In this document: in pieces, positions 1 through 6,213 of the stretch
How positions within the stretch are numbered: position 1 is the first letter of the stretch
Layout of the letters: each line of letters opens with the position of its first letter
Source of the DNA: Calditerrivibrio sp.
GTDB taxonomy: Bacteria > Chrysiogenota > Deferribacteres > Deferribacterales > Calditerrivibrionaceae
Length of the DNA stretch: 10,000 bases
Direction of reading: 5' to 3'
NCBI GenBank assembly: GCA_020217115.1
Contig: JAIWOA010000001.1
Span: 1-10,000, forward strand
Position numbers and translations under genes: made by a program
Notes under the pieces: generated by a model
What the model saw: the letters and a program-made list of their open reading frames with translations, nothing else
The model's database searches: none
What the model was told of the DNA's origin: nothing

Positions 1-2
1 AT

Positions 3-1862
3 AAATTTATAATTTCTGCCATCTTTACCACACCGTTATTACTCGGAATGCTGTCTCATATCTTTAATATCGAAATATTCAAAATATTTATGAATAATTA
101 TCTGCAGCTATTTTTTGCAACTATTGTTCAATTTTATTCTGGTTACCCTTTTTATAAAGGGGCATATAATAACCTGAAGACATTTGGTGCAAATATGGAT
201 GTACTGGTATCCCTTGGTACCTCAGCAGCTTATTTTTACAGCTTATACAATATGTTCAACGATGGGGATCTTTATTTCGAGACCTCAGCCACATTAATAA
301 CATTGGTTCTCCTTGGAAAATTCCTCGAAGCAAGGGCTACTGGTAAAGCCTCTGATGCCATAAGGAAGCTTTTAAATCTTATTCCACCCACTGCTAAAGT
401 TGAAAAAAATGGAAATGTAGTTGAGCTATCTGTAAATGAGATTGCAAAGGGGGATATTTTGCTCATTGGCACCGGAGACAAGATACCCCTTGATGGTCTT
501 ATTGTAAGTGGGGAGGGGTATATCGATGAATCTGCAGTTACAGGGGAAAGTATACCTGCCTCAAAAAAAGCTGGAGATACTGTCATCGGTGGCACAATCA
601 ATTTATCCAAAAGTTTTAGAATGAAAGTTACAAAAGTTTCTGAAGAAACACTACTTGCACAGATTATCAAAATAGTTGAAAATGCCCAGACATCGAAGGC
701 ATCTATACAGAGATTTGCAGATAAGGTCTCCTCCTACTTTGTTCCTTCAGTAGTTTTAATAAGTCTCTTATCTTTTGCAATATGGTATTTTTCAACCAAC
801 AATTTTACATCTTCTTTCATGATAGCTATTTCCGTATTAGTCATATCCTGCCCCTGTGCATTGGGATTAGCTACCCCTACATCAATAATGGTAGCAAGTG
901 GCATAGGCTCTAAAAATGGGATTTTATTTAAAAATTCTGAAGCAATCGAGAATATAAGTAAAGCAAGAACAATAATATTGGATAAAACAGGAACTATTAC
1001 AAAGGGTAAACTTTACGTTGAACATTTTGAAAATATTTCAAATTTTCAGGATTCTACCATTTTATCTATAGCCTATAACCTTGAAAAGTATTCATCACAT
1101 CCCATTGCAAAGGCGATAACAAAATTTTCTTCTGAAAATAATGAGGAGATTTATCTGGAAAATGTAGCTGAAATAGCAGGAGAGGGGATTGGTGGGGTAT
1201 GGAATGGCTATCATCTATTTATAGGTAAAAATAAGGAAGCTTATGGAGATGAAAAGATTAATGTTGGTTTGTTCATAAATTCAAAACTATCTGCATACTT
1301 TCTATTGTCAGATCTGATAAGAGAGGATGCTGCTGATGAAATAAAAAAACTTTTGTCTATGAATCTTGATATATTTATGTTGACTGGAGACAAAGGGGAT
1401 ATTGCAAAAGATATTGGAAAAAAGATCGGAATCCCACCTGAAAATATTATTTCTGATGTTTTACCTACAGAAAAAGCAAAGTATGTAGAGGAGATTAAAA
1501 AGAAAGGGGGGTTAACAATCATGGTTGGGGATGGTATCAATGATGCTCCAGCTTTAGCTGTGGCTGATATCGGTATAGCAATGGGGAGTGGTACTGATAT
1601 AGCAATTGATGTGGCTGATGTTGTACTTGTTAGAGATGAGCTAAGTTCTATATATAAGGCTATAGTACTTGGGAAAAAAACATTGGAAAATATAAAACAA
1701 AATCTCTTTTGGGCATTATGCTACAATGCAATAGGTATACCTCTGGCGGCAACAGGTATGTTAAATCCAATAATAGCTGGTGTAGCAATGTCTTTGAGCT
1801 CTGTATCTGTAGTAACAAATGCACTCAGATTACAACGTATTTACTATAAATCATTAAAATAG
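3..1862 (+). CDS. copA: Cu(I)-exporting P1B-type ATPase CopA (5'-truncated by window edge)
   Basis: This inner-membrane pump couples ATP hydrolysis to Cu(I) export from the cytoplasm. The frame is open to the left edge, so the N-terminus is missing: the usual HMA metal-binding domain(s) and first membrane helices; 619 codons remain. Visible motifs in order are the actuator loop TGES (nt 540), the intramembrane Cu site CPC in helix 6 (nt 849-857), the phosphorylated Asp in DKTGT (nt 981), the nucleotide-binding HP motif (nt 1098), the hinge GDGINDAP (nt 1527-1550), YN in helix 7 (nt 1722) and MSLSS in helix 8 (nt 1788). CPC with YN and MxxSS is the established Cu(I) signature, which argues against Zn/Cd/Pb or Co transport. 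CopZ and CsoR genes follow immediately in the same direction, supporting the copper role. The internal ATG at 48 lies inside a membrane helix and is not the true start. Confidence 0.97.
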   Translation, partial: KFIISAIFTTPLLLGMLSHIFNIEIFKIFMNNYLQLFFATIVQFYSGYPFYKGAYNNLKTFGANMDVLVSLGTSAAYFYSLYNMFNDGDLYFETSATLITLVLLGKFLEARATGKASDAIRKLLNLIPPTAKVEKNGNVVELSVNEIAKGDILLIGTGDKIPLDGLIVSGEGYIDESAVTGESIPASKKAGDTVIGGTINLSKSFRMKVTKVSEETLLAQIIKIVENAQTSKASIQRFADKVSSYFVPSVVLISLLSFAIWYFSTNNFTSSFMIAISVLVISCPCALGLATPTSIMVASGIGSKNGILFKNSEAIENISKARTIILDKTGTITKGKLYVEHFENISNFQDSTILSIAYNLEKYSSHPIAKAITKFSSENNEEIYLENVAEIAGEGIGGVWNGYHLFIGKNKEAYGDEKINVGLFINSKLSAYFLLSDLIREDAADEIKKLLSMNLDIFMLTGDKGDIAKDIGKKIGIPPENIISDVLPTEKAKYVEEIKKKGGLTIMVGDGINDAPALAVADIGIAMGSGTDIAIDVADVVLVRDELSSIYKAIVLGKKTLENIKQNLFWALCYNAIGIPLAATGMLNPIIAGVAMSLSSVSVVTNALRLQRIYYKSLK

Positions 1863-1866
1863 AGAA

Positions 1867-1873
1867 AAAGGGG
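1867..1873 (+). promoter_or_regulatory. Shine-Dalgarno sequence of the CopZ gene
   Basis: AAAGGGG lies 5 nt before the ATG at 1879, in the short gap after the copA stop. It fixes the copZ start and shows the chaperone gene has its own ribosome entry within the operon. Confidence 0.7.
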
Positions 1874-1878
1874 TATAT

Positions 1879-2085
1879 ATGGAAAAGATTGATCTAAAAG
1901 TAACTGGTATGAGTTGCAACCATTGTAAAATGGCTGTGGAAAAGGAAGTATCAAAGATTAGTGGGGTTTACCTTGTTGTAGCATTTCCAAAGGAGAACAA
2001 AGTAACCATTGAATATGATGGGAATAGTTCTACCCTTGATGCTATTAAATCAGCAATAGATGAAGCTGGTTACTCTGTGGAGTAG
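1879..2085 (+). CDS. copZ: CopZ-type copper chaperone (single HMA domain)
   Basis: This small soluble cytoplasmic protein of 68 residues consists of one heavy-metal-associated domain with the ferredoxin-like fold. The Cu(I)-binding loop GMSCNHC (residues about 10-16) carries the MxCxxC motif, and the C-terminal AGYSVE matches the family's usual ending. Members bind Cu(I) through the two cysteines and pass it to CopA or to a copper-sensing repressor. The gene starts 16 nt after the copA stop and ends 9 nt before csoR, so the three are almost certainly co-transcribed. A detached N-terminal domain of CopA is excluded because the frame has its own Shine-Dalgarno sequence and ATG. The Cu role rests on the motif and neighbours. 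Confidence 0.93.
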   Translation: MEKIDLKVTGMSCNHCKMAVEKEVSKISGVYLVVAFPKENKVTIEYDGNSSTLDAIKSAIDEAGYSVE

Positions 2086-2094
2086 GTATTTTTT

Positions 2095-2352
2095 ATGAAA
2101 CATGAAGCAATGATCCCGAGGTTAAAAAAGGTTGAAGGTCAGATCAGGGGTTTAATAAAAATGATTGAAGAGGAAAAATATTGCATCGATATACTTCAGC
2201 AGATCTCAGCATCGATAGGTGCATTGAAGTCTATTTCAGTGGAGATAATGAAAAATCATATCAATAGCTGTGTAAAAAATGCTATCCTGAATGGTTCGGA
2301 CGAGGAGAAGATTGAGGAGTTAACAAAAACGATATATAAATTCATAAAATAA
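2095..2352 (+). CDS. csoR: CsoR-type copper-sensing transcriptional repressor
   Basis: This 85-residue all-helical protein belongs to the CsoR/RcnR family (DUF156); its fold is found in dimers or tetramers that release DNA on metal binding. The start of the first helix, RLKKVEGQIRGL, is the family signature. The Cu(I) ligands are intact: Cys30, His55 and Cys59 have the same spacing (25 and 4) as Cys36, His61 and Cys65 of the M. tuberculosis protein. The second-shell residues Tyr29 and Glu75 fall at the positions equivalent to its Tyr35 and Glu81. This points to Cu(I) rather than Ni/Co (RcnR), formaldehyde (FrmR) or persulfide (CstR) sensing. Family members usually repress their own copper operon; the operator should lie upstream of copA, outside the window. 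GGAG at 2079-2082, inside the end of copZ, is a plausible ribosome binding site for the ATG at 2095. Confidence 0.92.
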   Translation: MKHEAMIPRLKKVEGQIRGLIKMIEEEKYCIDILQQISASIGALKSISVEIMKNHINSCVKNAILNGSDEEKIEELTKTIYKFIK

Positions 2353-2358
2353 ACTTAT

Positions 2359-2385
2359 AAAAAGAAGGTTTGTTGTTAACACCTT
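2359..2385 (-). terminator. Weak candidate intrinsic terminator of the ArsR operon
   Basis: Reading the minus strand, a 5-bp stem AAGGT/ACCTT with an 11-nt loop is followed by C and five T. It sits 21 nt past the ArsR stop, in the 53-nt gap between two convergent operons. The stem is short, so termination strength is doubtful. No clear hairpin with a T tract is seen for the copper operon on the plus strand. Confidence 0.3.
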
Positions 2386-2405
2386 GATTTAGGATGTTAC
2401 ATAAA

Positions 2406-2699
2406 TCAGCACTCAAATTTTGTATTTGTAACTTCCAATAGTTTTTTCAAAACCTCTTTAATAGCTTCATCTACTACTTTGTAACAGACAGTTGTACCTG
2501 TTCTGTCACATTCCAGAATACCTTTACTCTTTAATATGGCAAGATGCTGGCTCGTTGTAGCCTGTGGAATCTGGAGGTTGGTACATATTTTAGATACATT
2601 ACATTCATTATGCATAAGTCCAAGAACAATTTTTAGCCTTATGGGGTGTCCAATTACCTTGAATTTTTCAGAATAATCTTCTAACCATTTCTTATCCAT
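2406..2699 (-). CDS. ArsR/SmtB-family winged-helix regulator, cysteine-rich
   Basis: A 97-residue DNA-binding protein with the compact winged-helix fold. Residues about 13-30 (FKVIGHPIRLKIVLGL) form the first helices. The helix-turn-helix spans about 35-60, with recognition helix ATTSQHLAILKSKG, and the wing is DRTGTTVCYKV. It has five cysteines (33, 39, 64, 72 and the C-terminal 97). Cys33 and Cys39 flank the segment that in ArsR/CadC holds alpha-3 metal or metalloid ligands, but ELCVCDL is replaced by ECNVSKIC, so the inducer cannot be read off. Metals, arsenite or reactive sulfur species are all possible. An AGGGAG Shine-Dalgarno sequence lies just before the ATG, 13 nt after the dehydrogenase stop. 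It is the last gene of its operon and may autoregulate the whole unit; that is inference. Confidence 0.88.
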   Translation of the reverse strand: MDKKWLEDYSEKFKVIGHPIRLKIVLGLMHNECNVSKICTNLQIPQATTSQHLAILKSKGILECDRTGTTVCYKVVDEAIKEVLKKLLEVTNTKFEC

Positions 2700-2712
2700 A
2701 AATACTCCCTAA

Positions 2713-3492
2713 TCAGTTATTTTCTTTATACAAAACCATAGAATGCGACTGGTGAAGAGGTGTCACCGTAAGTTCCCCTATCTGCACATGCTCTGGAAGC
2801 TTTGCAGTAAAAACCACAAGTTCGGCTATATCCTCTGCTGTAAGAGGTTTTATCCCCTGATAGACCTTCTTTGCCCTTTCATGATCTCCGTGGAACCTCG
2901 TATTGCTAAAATTTGTTTCGGTCATACCTGGAGCAATATTAGAAACTTTTATCGGCTTATCTACGAGATCCATTCTCATGCCATCTGTAAGAACTCTTAC
3001 TGCAGCCTTAGTAGCACAATAAACTGCCCCATTTGGGTAAGCTCCGAGCCCTGCAATAGAGCCTATATTTATAATATGTCCATTTGTACCATTTGATAGC
3101 ATTACATTTGCAACATATTTTGAAAAATAAAGCAAACCCTTTATGTTTGTATCTATCATAGTATCCCAGTCATCAAAATTACCTTCATAAAATTTATCCA
3201 ATCCAAGGGCAAGACCAGCATTATTCACAAGAATATCTATCTTTTTCAATTCCTCCGGGATGGAATCTATGAATCTCTTCACATTATCCCTGTCTCTGAC
3301 GTCAACTTTTCCGAAAAAGGTTTTATCCACTCCAAGTTTTTCGTTTATTTTACCTAATTTTTCAATACTTCTTGCACAGAATATCAGATTTGCCCCCTCC
3401 CTCGCAAAAGCATTGAGACATGCCTCCCCTATACCGCTTGAAGCACCACTAACAAGAACATTTTTACCCTTCAAAGAACGATAGTAAGACAT
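2713..3492 (-). CDS. ydfG: YdfG-like short-chain dehydrogenase/reductase
   Basis: A classical SDR of 259 residues, a cytosolic NAD(P)-dependent oxidoreductase. The Rossmann motif GASSGIG is at 16-22, NNAG at 90-93, and the catalytic tetrad Asn116, Ser145, Tyr158 and Lys162 (YCATK) is complete. Arg41 after the second strand favours NADP. The C-terminal part, with PGMTETNFSNTRF and a closing LPEHVQIGELTVTPLHQS, strongly resembles YdfG, which oxidises 3-hydroxy acids such as L-allo-threonine, serine and 3-hydroxypropionate and reduces malonic semialdehyde. The exact substrate is not predictable; a carbonyl detoxification role is also possible. AAAGGGG lies 6 nt before the ATG, within the end of the FlhB-like gene whose stop is 1 nt upstream, so the two are tightly coupled. 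Confidence 0.9.
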   Translation of the reverse strand: MSYYRSLKGKNVLVSGASSGIGEACLNAFAREGANLIFCARSIEKLGKINEKLGVDKTFFGKVDVRDRDNVKRFIDSIPEELKKIDILVNNAGLALGLDKFYEGNFDDWDTMIDTNIKGLLYFSKYVANVMLSNGTNGHIINIGSIAGLGAYPNGAVYCATKAAVRVLTDGMRMDLVDKPIKVSNIAPGMTETNFSNTRFHGDHERAKKVYQGIKPLTAEDIAELVVFTAKLPEHVQIGELTVTPLHQSHSMVLYKENN

Positions 3493-3493
3493 A

Positions 3494-3757
3494 TCATACC
3501 CCTTTCATTCTATTATTTATCTTATATACCTCTGTTAGTATCTCTGCAACAGCTTTATAGAGAGTTTCAGGTATCTCTTGAGATATATCAAGCTTGTATA
3601 AAGCTTCAAGAAGGTCTGGATCCTCTTTTATAGTAACATTATATTCCTTTGCTTTTTCCAGAATCTTTTCTGCTATAATACCCCTACCCTTTGCAACTAC
3701 TTTAGGAGCTTTATCCTTTTCTACGTCATATCTGAGGGCTGTAGCTTTTTTATTCAT
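3494..3757 (-). CDS. Orphan FlhB cytoplasmic-domain protein (FlhX/YlqH type)
   Basis: An 87-residue protein that matches only the C-terminal part of FlhB/EscU-family export-switch proteins: ALRYDVEKDKAPKVVAKG (7-24), then a helical region with EDPDLLEALYKLDISQEIPETLYKAVAEILTEVY. It has no membrane helices. The match begins directly after the place where FlhB has its NPTH autocleavage site; here that stretch reads NKKA, so it resembles a free, pre-cut FlhB C-terminal fragment. Some such stand-alone homologues can partly replace FlhB-C in flagellar export; others have unknown roles. The start at 3757 overlaps the aminotransferase stop by 8 nt and has GGAAAG 8 nt upstream. A longer reading from 3790 would place 11 unrelated residues before the domain and overlap the neighbour by 41 nt. 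No other flagellar gene is in view. Confidence 0.85.
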   Translation of the reverse strand: MNKKATALRYDVEKDKAPKVVAKGRGIIAEKILEKAKEYNVTIKEDPDLLEALYKLDISQEIPETLYKAVAEILTEVYKINNRMKGV

Positions 3758-5024
3758 TTTCCATTCTTTCCAGAGAGTATTTGTATGCATTATATATCTT
3801 TTCTATATCATCAACGGAGTGAGCAAAACTTATTGCACCTCCGGAATGCATTGTATAGACACCATTTAATATCATCAAAATCTTAAAAAGATTCTCCTTT
3901 TCACTATCAATATCTCCCAAAAAAGTAGATGGGCAGATTCTATTAATATTTTCAGAATTATAAAAATGTATTGCAATCATAGAACCAAAACCTGAAACGA
4001 AAGCTTTTATATCTGTTTTAGAAAAGAGATTGGAAACTCTATCCCTCAGTTTATCACCCATCTCATTCAGCTTAGAATAATCAGCACCCTTTAAAACTTT
4101 CAAAGTTGCAATTCCGGCAGCCATTGTAACTGGATGGGCAGAAAAAGTTCCACCACCTGTAATTATATCCCCATTTTGTATAATGGACATTACATCCCTT
4201 CTGCCACCATACAAACCTATTGCAAATCCACCCCCAATAATCTTTCCCATGGTGAAAAGATCAGGTTTGATCCCTATTATAGGGTAAATACTACCATACC
4301 TGAATCTGAATCCAGTTATCGTTTCATCATAAATAAGCAAAGTCCCATTCTCATCACAATATTTTCTTATGGTTTTCAGGTATTCATTTTCTACCTTAAT
4401 TCCTCCACCAGCCCCCAATATCGGCTCAAGAATAATTGCTGCAATCTTCATTTTAAATCTATCTAAAATCTCAATGGTTTTTTCAACATCGTTAAAAGGT
4501 AACGATATTACCCCATCCTTAAACCTTGAATATGGAGGTTTTACATCAAAGGATAAATCTGTGTTTCCACCATGCCATCCACCCTCTATCTTTGCAACTA
4601 TATCTCTACCTGTGAATCTTTTAGCTACCCTTGTAACATACATAGTTGCTTCTGTACCAGAGGTGCAAAACCTCATAAGCTCCATCTCAGGGACAGCTTC
4701 TTTTATCAGCTCCCCCAATTCACCCTGCCATCTATGCAAAATACCCATCTGCAACATATCACCTGTAACTTTATTTATCGCTTCTCGAGCTGATGGATTA
4801 CAGTGGCCTAAAATATTTGCATAATGACCCATCCAGATATCCAGAATCTCAATATCATCAACAGTATATATTTTTGAGCCTGAACCCTTAGAGACAACAA
4901 TGGGGAATGGCTTATAAAATCTTATATCATGATTAACACCCTTAGGAAAAAGATCTTTATTGATATTAAAAATATCTAACGATTTCTTAAATCTTTCCGT
5001 ATACTCTTTAAATATCTTCTCCAT
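3750..5024 (-). CDS. Class III PLP aminotransferase, glutamate-1-semialdehyde aminomutase-like
   Basis: A 424-residue fold-type I PLP enzyme. Residues include FPKGVNHDIR (26-35), the phosphate-binding SGTEAT (122-127), WHGG (150-153), the pyridine-nitrogen Asp233 in YDETITGFR and the Schiff-base Lys261 in MGKIIGGG. GILHRWQGELGELIKEAVPEMELMRF and FTGRD are HemL-like, so the closest family is glutamate-1-semialdehyde 2,1-aminomutase of tetrapyrrole synthesis. It departs from canonical HemL: the stretch between WHGG and LPFND, which holds the family's gating loop, is about 12 residues shorter, and the usual AGTLSGNP is GGTFSAHP. I therefore call it HemL-like and not hemL. It may transaminate another amino acid or semialdehyde. 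A GGGAAAG ribosome binding site lies 6 nt before the ATG, 1 nt after the DUF72 stop; the gene overlaps the FlhB-like gene. Confidence 0.85.
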   Translation of the reverse strand: MEKIFKEYTERFKKSLDIFNINKDLFPKGVNHDIRFYKPFPIVVSKGSGSKIYTVDDIEILDIWMGHYANILGHCNPSAREAINKVTGDMLQMGILHRWQGELGELIKEAVPEMELMRFCTSGTEATMYVTRVAKRFTGRDIVAKIEGGWHGGNTDLSFDVKPPYSRFKDGVISLPFNDVEKTIEILDRFKMKIAAIILEPILGAGGGIKVENEYLKTIRKYCDENGTLLIYDETITGFRFRYGSIYPIIGIKPDLFTMGKIIGGGFAIGLYGGRRDVMSIIQNGDIITGGGTFSAHPVTMAAGIATLKVLKGADYSKLNEMGDKLRDRVSNLFSKTDIKAFVSGFGSMIAIHFYNSENINRICPSTFLGDIDSEKENLFKILMILNGVYTMHSGGAISFAHSVDDIEKIYNAYKYSLERMENE

Positions 5025-5025
5025 T

Positions 5026-5805
5026 TTATACTTTCCCGGAAGATATATTTTTAAATCTTAATGCATTTTTTGGTGCAATTGCATCAACAACATTGCAAAA
5101 TGAGACGGCAACCTCTTCAGCATCATTTAGTTCACTAATTGTATCTGCAATCTTAACCAAGATCTTATCTTCGTAATTGTAGTTTAATTCCTTCGATTCT
5201 GGAGTTAACCAGAGTGGACTCCTACCATAAAGCCTGAAGTAAGACTTACCACCATACACAATTGGGTAAAATGGGGCAAGACCTTGAATATCTGGCAGAT
5301 CCAACGTCACCATACCTATCTGGGCATCATTTATCTCTTTTAAAAACCTTTCTTTGTACCATGTCCTATTTATAAGCTCAATAAAGAGATCATAATTCTT
5401 AAAGGTATCTTTTAATTTTATTAAATATTCCATATTATTTTTACATCCATTAAAACGGTAACTAAAATCAGCTAAAAATCCATAAAATCTATCCGATTCA
5501 ATTATTGGGGAAACAGCGATTAGAAAATTCTTTATATCCTCAATATTATATTTACCCTTTAAAAATATATGGGGCAGTTTTATAGAAATCCTACACCTAC
5601 CTTCAGTTCTATCAAATATATTCTTTATTTCACCATAGGATGGTACTTTGTAATATGTGTAGGTCAATTCCAGAAAGTTAAAATGATTACAGTAAAAATT
5701 TAAAAGATCCTGCTTTTTCATTGAATTAGGATAAAATTTCCCCATCCAATCATCAAACTTATATCCACTTGTTCCTAAATAAATATTTTTATTATTTATT
5801 TTCAT
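5026..5805 (-). CDS. DUF72/YecE-family TIM-barrel protein
   Basis: A 259-residue soluble protein of the DUF72 family, whose biochemical function is not established. Seen features are the N-terminal GTSGY (11-15) with a following W20 and FYP (24-26), the FLELTYTYYKVP strand (44-55, corresponding to the family's VEiNsTFYrlP), IKLPH near 75, FIELINRTW (141-149) and the late strand YFRLYGR (189-195). Length is normal for the family. The usual His in the family's E-x-R-H-x-S-W segment is not seen; the aligned stretch reads IELINRTW. It is the first gene of the five-gene minus-strand operon, with a clear GGGAG Shine-Dalgarno sequence ahead of the ATG and a 1-nt gap to the aminotransferase. Context gives no clear substrate. 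Confidence 0.9.
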   Translation of the reverse strand: MKINNKNIYLGTSGYKFDDWMGKFYPNSMKKQDLLNFYCNHFNFLELTYTYYKVPSYGEIKNIFDRTEGRCRISIKLPHIFLKGKYNIEDIKNFLIAVSPIIESDRFYGFLADFSYRFNGCKNNMEYLIKLKDTFKNYDLFIELINRTWYKERFLKEINDAQIGMVTLDLPDIQGLAPFYPIVYGGKSYFRLYGRSPLWLTPESKELNYNYEDKILVKIADTISELNDAEEVAVSFCNVVDAIAPKNALRFKNISSGKV

Positions 5806-5826
5806 GTCTCTCCCTTATAAAGCTCA

Positions 5827-5855
5827 TTAATAGTATTTTTTGATAAATAAATCAA
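5827..5855 (-). promoter_or_regulatory. Candidate sigma70-type promoter for the DUF72-ArsR operon
   Basis: On the minus strand, TTGATT (5855-5850) and TATTAA (5832-5827) are separated by 17 nt, each matching four of six consensus bases. Transcription would begin roughly 15 nt before the DUF72 ATG. The inverted repeat TTGAT-N6-ATCAA (5840-5855) covers the -35 element and could be an operator. The region is very AT-rich, so chance matches are likely. Confidence 0.35.
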
Positions 5856-5904
5856 TAATTTTCAGTTTACAAAAATTTTAATCAGAAATCTACAATGAAA
5901 TATT

Positions 5905-6213
5905 CTAAAATATATCCCCTTCTGAATCATCTTCAATATCTAAGTTTAATAGAGATTTTGTCCTGTATGAAACGATCTCTATATAGTTTTCCAGATCATT
6001 TTTTTTTATGCTGTTACTTGTGGGAACCTTTAACACTTTTACAACCTTTTCATAGTTCCAGAGGTTTAACGTTATCAAATCACCTTCTTTAACAGTATAA
6101 GAGGGTTTTACTGCTTTACCATTTACAAAAACTGCCCCTTCAGATGAAACCTCATTGGCCAAGCTTCTCCTTTTTATGACAAAACAGACCTTTAAAAACT
6201 TATCGAGCCTCAT
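5905..6213 (-). CDS. S4-domain RNA-binding protein (RqcP/Hsp15-like)
   Basis: A 102-residue protein. Residues 1-62 form an S4 RNA-binding domain: MRLDKFLKV, IKRRSLANEV, VFVNGKAVKPSYTVKEGDLI. This is closest to RqcP (YabO) and Hsp15 proteins, which bind the 50S subunit when a nascent chain is stuck; RqcP works with RqcH to add C-terminal tails for degradation. The remaining 40 residues are an extension ending in the acidic DIEDDSEGDIF, longer than a minimal RqcP of about 85 residues. The ATG at 6213 shares one base with the stop of the SurA-like gene (TGATG) and no Shine-Dalgarno sequence is visible, so translation is probably coupled. A TTG one codon earlier is a less likely start. Protein quality control fits the two folding genes upstream. 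Confidence 0.85.
   Translation of the reverse strand: MRLDKFLKVCFVIKRRSLANEVSSEGAVFVNGKAVKPSYTVKEGDLITLNLWNYEKVVKVLKVPTSNSIKKNDLENYIEIVSYRTKSLLNLDIEDDSEGDIF

Noticed and set aside
272..670. 132-codon minus-strand frame opposite copA
   Set aside because: It lies wholly inside the conserved actuator region of CopA; Ser/Pro-rich low-complexity translation typical of an antisense shadow.
3758..3790. Longer N-terminus (MHTNTLWKEWK) for the FlhB-like protein
   Set aside because: It would overlap the aminotransferase by 41 nt, its residues do not fit the family, and the internal ATG at 3757 has a better-placed ribosome site.
4369..4824. 151-codon plus-strand frame opposite the aminotransferase gene
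   Set aside because: It is a shadow of the minus-strand gene, whose PLP motifs are intact. The plus-strand product has no recognisable domain and no ribosome site.
5840..5855. FNR/CRP-type binding site
   Set aside because: The half-sites TTGAT and ATCAA fit, but they are separated by 6 nt; the FNR consensus needs 4.
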